From: Ectocarpus siliculosus
Taxonomy: Eukaryota > Sar > Phaeophyceae > Ectocarpales > Ectocarpaceae
Assembly (NCBI GenBank): GCA_000310025.1
Contig: FN649742.1
Span: 156,241 to 220,240 of the forward strand
Reading direction: 5' to 3'
Length of the DNA: 64,000 bases
Below, piece after piece: positions 60,101 through 64,000 of the stretch. The position numbers and the translations under genes are program-made. The first letter of the stretch is position 1. The number at the start of each line of letters is the position of its first letter. The notes under the pieces are model-generated. The model ran no database searches, was not told the DNA's origin, and saw only the letters and a program-made list of their open reading frames with translations.

Positions 60101-63100
60101 CCCACGTGTCTATGGGCGAGTTGTAGTGCGTGGACCGCATGAGGACCTCTGGCGCCCGGTACCACCTTGTCGACACGTACTCTGTGTAGGGTGGGCGCGA
60201 GCGGGTTTCTCGCGCCAGGCCGAAGTCGGCCACCTTGACGGTGTCGCCCTGAGAGAAGAACGCGCGGCGTTTTAATAACAACTACAGCAGCGGTGGCGTA
60301 ACGCTGATTGGACACAAGGTGGGCTGAGGCTTTCTGGGTTTCTAGCAAAGCTTCGAGCCACGAGGCCCGGGGAAAGTGTTCTGTTGTAGGTAAGGACTTG
60401 GTGTGGTTGGCACAAAAATTAGTGGAGGACTCTCTCCTTGTGAGATTGCAAGTGACCGATAGCTGGCCATAACTGATTGTTTCTTCACGTCGTACTTTTG
60501 GCGCACACATATTAATAGTGTCGCCTCTGCCGCTGCGCTCTTCGAAACCGCATCCAAAAACCATATGGTACATGTTTGGTGGTGCACGCAGACAGTGGCA
60601 GTAGAAGGGTGCCTGGGGAGCAGGGGTGGTCGTGCTCAGCGCAGCAGCATCTCTTGCGCGTTGTATCGTGAAACGGCACATTCTTCACGCGCTTATTGCA
60701 AGCAACCAGTTGTTTGTTTTTTTCCCTTGCCTTGATGAGCGTGTTCTCTGGCTTGATGTCGCGGTGGAAGAAGCCGTGCTTGTGCATGAAGGCAATCGCC
60801 TGCATCATCTGGAACATGATGTTGCGGATCTTGGGCTCCGGGAAACTTCGACCTCGCTGGAGAAAACATTAACATTGCGAGGCATACAAGGGAGTCAAAC
60901 GGCGACAGAAGCACACCGTTGTGCGCACTGCTGTCTGCCGTGAGCTGCACATCGCTTGCCTATCTATACAACCGCCGCTGTGCCAGGAAACAATCGGTTC
61001 GACAAAGCACAGGGTGTAGAACTACATGCTTGCCGTCACACATTCCAGTTTCACTCGTCGGCTGCCCAACCTGCACTGTCAACGCAATCGCCCTTCCACG
61101 TGCGCTTCTGCACCCTTTCAATAAAAATTGTCCCGTTTGATTGTCCAAAACTGGACAAGAAAAAAGCACCAGCACACAGCTTGCAGGCGGAGTCTCTCTA
61201 AGACGCATGGAGTGGCACGATGCGAGCGTCTTTCCATCAAACTTTGGCACGGGCATGAGCAACAACGCAATTGCTGGTTGGTGCATGTAGCACTATATAA
61301 CGTTTGTTTCCCGGTTAAGTCAATGGTCAGGACAAGGTGTTGATGTACTCTCGGGGGCTCTCCCTCTGTAGTTGCGTGCTCACGTCCTGCATGAGCTCGA
61401 AGAGGTTTCCTTCCATGAACTCGAACACGAAGAATAGCTCGTCGTTCTCTCGGATAACCTCCTTCAGCTTGACGATGTTGGGGTGGCTCAGCTTCTTCAA
61501 GGACTTCACCTCTCGAAGCTGCATGCATTCTTCCCAGCTGCACAGCGGTAAACGCGCAAAAGAGAACCACAAGAAGACCGTCTTGAGTGGCGAGGCCATG
61601 GTGAACACGCGTTGGGGGGAACTTTGACCTCCTATGCAGGCAGGAGTCCGGCTACAAAGTCTCCTTGCACATGCTGGACGCCCTACTAAATATGTGTAAT
61701 GAAGGAAAAAGACAACGGTTTTACAAGGAAGGGAATTTTTCCAGCGCCAAGGCCAACGGTAGCGTAGGATACGGCCGCAAGACAAGACCCGCAGCCCCGC
61801 AGCCCCGCAACACGGCAGCAAGCACACGACTGACTGTTCCTTGACCACTATTTTTCATTTCGTTTGTTGTGGATCAGCTCTCCTCGACGACAACAACCCT
61901 CTCCTTCGACATCACTAGGTATGTAGGCGATTCCCCGGTCCCGTGAGCGACATGTTGAGTTCAGTCGCCCAACAGCAGTACGTCCACATGTCTCCGAATC
62001 TGTACAAGAGATCGGGATAGTTTTTTCGCCTCAAGACAACTGCAAAACAACCAACGTAGTACTGTAGAATTGTAGAATTGTAGAAGACCCGGGGACACTG
62101 CCTTCGTTTGGTGACAAGAATCCTTGAGCAGAACTAACTAACGATGGTCTGTCGTTATCACACACAAGTGAACTTCACATTGCAGGAGACAATCCTGAAT
62201 ACACAAGCAGAAGACCGGCTCCCTGATCTGACAACAGCAGCGTGAACTGGCCAAGTCCCTGTAGCATCCTCTAGCTTGACCACACTACTGCTGTAGAATT
62301 CAAACTCATGCCTTTGACATTTCATCGACATATGCATACGCCAGGAGATTATCAACGTAGGAGTCATTCCGTGTACAGTATGGGGTCCGGATTCATGATC
62401 TAGACATCAGCTTCCATGCATACTGCTGCTGTACATCGCGTTCACAAGGTTGAACTTGCAGTATCTCGACGACACATGGCAAAGGCAACACGTTTCGAAG
62501 TACAACATACTTTCTTGCTGCACAATTGACTTTCGACATTGCGGTTGGCAACAAGCGGCCGGCTGTACATGTAGGTCACGCCCCCCCCGGCCACTTTGTA
62601 CCTCTTGGTGCTGCTCATTCGAGGGCACGTCAGTCATTTACCATGTATGTGTAGACTACAGAGGGTGCAGACGTGGTAGGATTAGAATGTGTAACAGAGG
62701 GTGTTGTTCTTGCTGCGCACAGACTAAATCACGACCAATTGCTACACGGACGGCAATACACCATGATGACCCCCAACGGCCAGCCAGGGTGCGCTCGGCT
62801 CAGTAACGCATCGGCTAAGAAATGCATGGATCCAATGCACTTGTCTAACAATCACCGGCTTTTTTTTTTCCATTTTCGTTGCTGTCTCGTTTGTAGAGAT
62901 GAGAGCAACAACTACGTGCGGAGAAACCGCAACAACAACAAAAAGCTACTACAATACTGCTGTAGATACTGCTGCAGTATCGCGGGGCAGACCCGAGGGA
63001 TTGCATGCGGTCCGCGTACGATGCCGTCCTATGATATGATATGTCCGTATGTCCTCCACAAACGCTTTGAACGTCCCATGAAAGGGAACAACAATCGTCC

Positions 63101-63291
63101 GCACACACGCTCATACCAATCATACAACACAAGAGAGAGGCAGGCCACTTCAGACGACATACAGCTTACCTCGTAAACAACTTCTTCATCTTTTTCACGG
63201 CGACTTCTTCGCCGGTTTGTCGGTTCACCGCCTTCACCACTGACCCATAAGTGCCATCACCCAGCTTCTTCGTCAGCGCATAGCGATTCAT
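57126..63291 (-). CDS. MAK/ICK/MOK-family (RCK) serine/threonine protein kinase
   Basis: RCK kinases regulate cilium or flagellum length and intraflagellar transport turnaround. Five exons in phase give about 627 residues: 63291-63170, 61537-61384, 60856-60731, 60248-59637 and 57995-57126. The kinase domain starts at residue 4: [16 protein letters not shown] (Gly loop), VAVKKMKK (Lys), [26 protein letters not shown] (catalytic loop), VADFGLARE (DFG), then [16 protein letters not shown] with a Thr-Glu-Tyr activation motif. The last block is [14 protein letters not shown]. After about residue 300 the tail is Gly/Ser/Ala-rich and basic, with long Gly runs, and ends in GRHKYG. The intron after exon 3 appears to start with GC rather than GT. 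The intron between exons 4 and 5 contains the false duplication and the second N gap. The start ATG at 63291 is immediately followed by the family's usual N-terminus. Confidence 0.95.
58084..58823. other. Probable false duplication from low-quality reads around a poly-G tract
   Basis: 58107-58280 reads as a distorted copy of 58829-59003, and 58381-58800 as a distorted copy of about 57661-58085. Both have stretched homopolymers and substitutions toward runs. The two halves meet at 100 N. Each copy abuts a poly-G run (58085-58107 and 58797-58822). This is what results when two contig ends read poorly through a poly-G tract and are not merged. The real locus probably runs directly from about 58085 through the poly-G into 58823. 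Confidence 0.88.
58281..58380. other. Assembly gap (100 N)
   Basis: A fixed-size 100-N gap sits in the middle of the probable false duplication, inside the last intron of the MAK-family kinase gene. No coding sequence is affected. Confidence 0.95.
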
Positions 63292-64000
63292 ACCCCGAGA
63301 GAAGATCAAGGCCGTACCAGACCCCTCCGACCAACGACTCGGGAAACGAAGCAGCCAAAGGGTCACTCCAACCAAAAACACCTCGCAGCTCGCTAGGCGG
63401 AGGAAAAAAAAAAGTTGTGATCCAAAGAACGCTTCCCACTGGAAACCCAGTGAAAAGGCGGCGGAATTACTGTATGAATGTAGGAATCGTAGATAGCCGA
63501 CCGACAACAGACCTTGACGCCTAGCTCCGGCGATCGAGGGCGAAGGAGAGCTGAAGCCGTCCGTTTTCCCAGAGAGGTGTGTAAATAGGATGTCGGGATG
63601 TCGGGGCTTGACAGGGTTGGTCAACATTGCATCGCGCATGGTACAGGGTGGACCAATCGGAACTTACCGAGAGAGAGCTTACCCAATCAAGCATGACACA
63701 GCTCCCAGTATCTAATGTAGCGAGCTTCGAGCGTCCCAGCCTCAAACGCGAGGCTGGTGTGTTACAGTCTGCTGTCGCTGGTAGCAGCCGTTTTGTTCTA
63801 TTTTCAACCTGTCCCTGAAGCTTTGAGACGGTACAACGTGCAAAACCAATCATGGGGTGCTCAAAGTTCAAATATCTCTCCCGGCATGTTGCAAACAGAC
63901 GTCCGCTCGGCTGTGTACGCCATCCTCTCACAGGATATTCTACGAAGTTCCGAATTCATGTGGTAAGCTGTGGTTCTTGGCGGTCGTGAAAAGTTTCAGG
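63292..64000. other. Upstream region of the MAK-family kinase gene
   Basis: This 0.7-kb stretch lies upstream of the kinase start (minus strand) and should contain its promoter and 5' UTR. I see no recognisable protein, RNA gene or repeat. Open frames near the right edge could belong to a neighbouring gene, but nothing supports this. Confidence 0.5.

Noticed and set aside
1-64000. CRISPR arrays, bacterial operons, integrated virus
   Set aside because: No spaced identical repeats of CRISPR type, no Shine-Dalgarno-led operons and no viral structural or replication proteins were seen.

Overview
The window is nuclear DNA of a photosynthetic eukaryote, most likely a brown alga close to Ectocarpus (Phaeophyceae). 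This is an inference from gene content and architecture, not from a search. Supporting signs are: many short exons separated by GT-AG introns of several hundred bases; moderately high GC with CAG/CTC microsatellites and long poly-G/poly-C runs; plastid proteins whose first exon encodes a signal peptide followed by an acid-poor transit region; a flagellum-type MAK/MOK kinase; and roughly one gene per 9 kb on alternating strands. Exons were built by hand from conserved protein segments plus GT-AG splice sites with matching phase.

Layout, left to right. (1) 320-8820, minus: magnesium-chelatase H subunit (ChlH), 14 exons, C-terminal half beyond the left edge. (2) 9110-23175, plus: a TIC110-like plastid inner-envelope protein with about 20 exons; its introns carry one SINE-like element and two 5'-truncated LINE copies. 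(3) 23365-31938, plus: a gene for an unrecognised, roughly 2,280-residue, Ala/Glu/Arg-rich helical repeat protein, either a separate gene or a fusion with (2). (4) 33368-36739, minus: ATG18/WIPI-type PROPPIN (autophagy), complete. (5) 37000-44606, plus: kinesin-7 (CENP-E-like), complete, 10 exons, with a 100-N gap in one intron. (6) 46817 to about 56.05 kb, minus: peroxisomal multifunctional beta-oxidation enzyme (enoyl-CoA hydratase / 3-hydroxyacyl-CoA dehydrogenase) ending in the PTS1 signal SRL. (7) 57126-63291, minus: MAK/ICK/MOK-family protein kinase, 5 exons, with a TEY activation loop and a Gly-rich tail.

ChlH and TIC110 are head to head, 289 bp apart. ATG18 and the kinesin are head to head, 260 bp apart. 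Both intervals are likely bidirectional promoters, and the first joins two plastid-biogenesis genes.

The accessory content includes a roughly 590-bp SINE-like family with four long copies, whose end matches the 3' end of the LINE and which sits in poly-G tracts; a 185-bp dispersed repeat; an HSE-like array just after the kinesin stop codon; and a recurrent TACAGCAGTA decamer. Assembly quality is uneven. The segment at 58.08-58.82 kb is almost certainly a false duplication made of low-quality reads around a poly-G tract, and six +1 base insertions interrupt conserved exons of otherwise intact genes.
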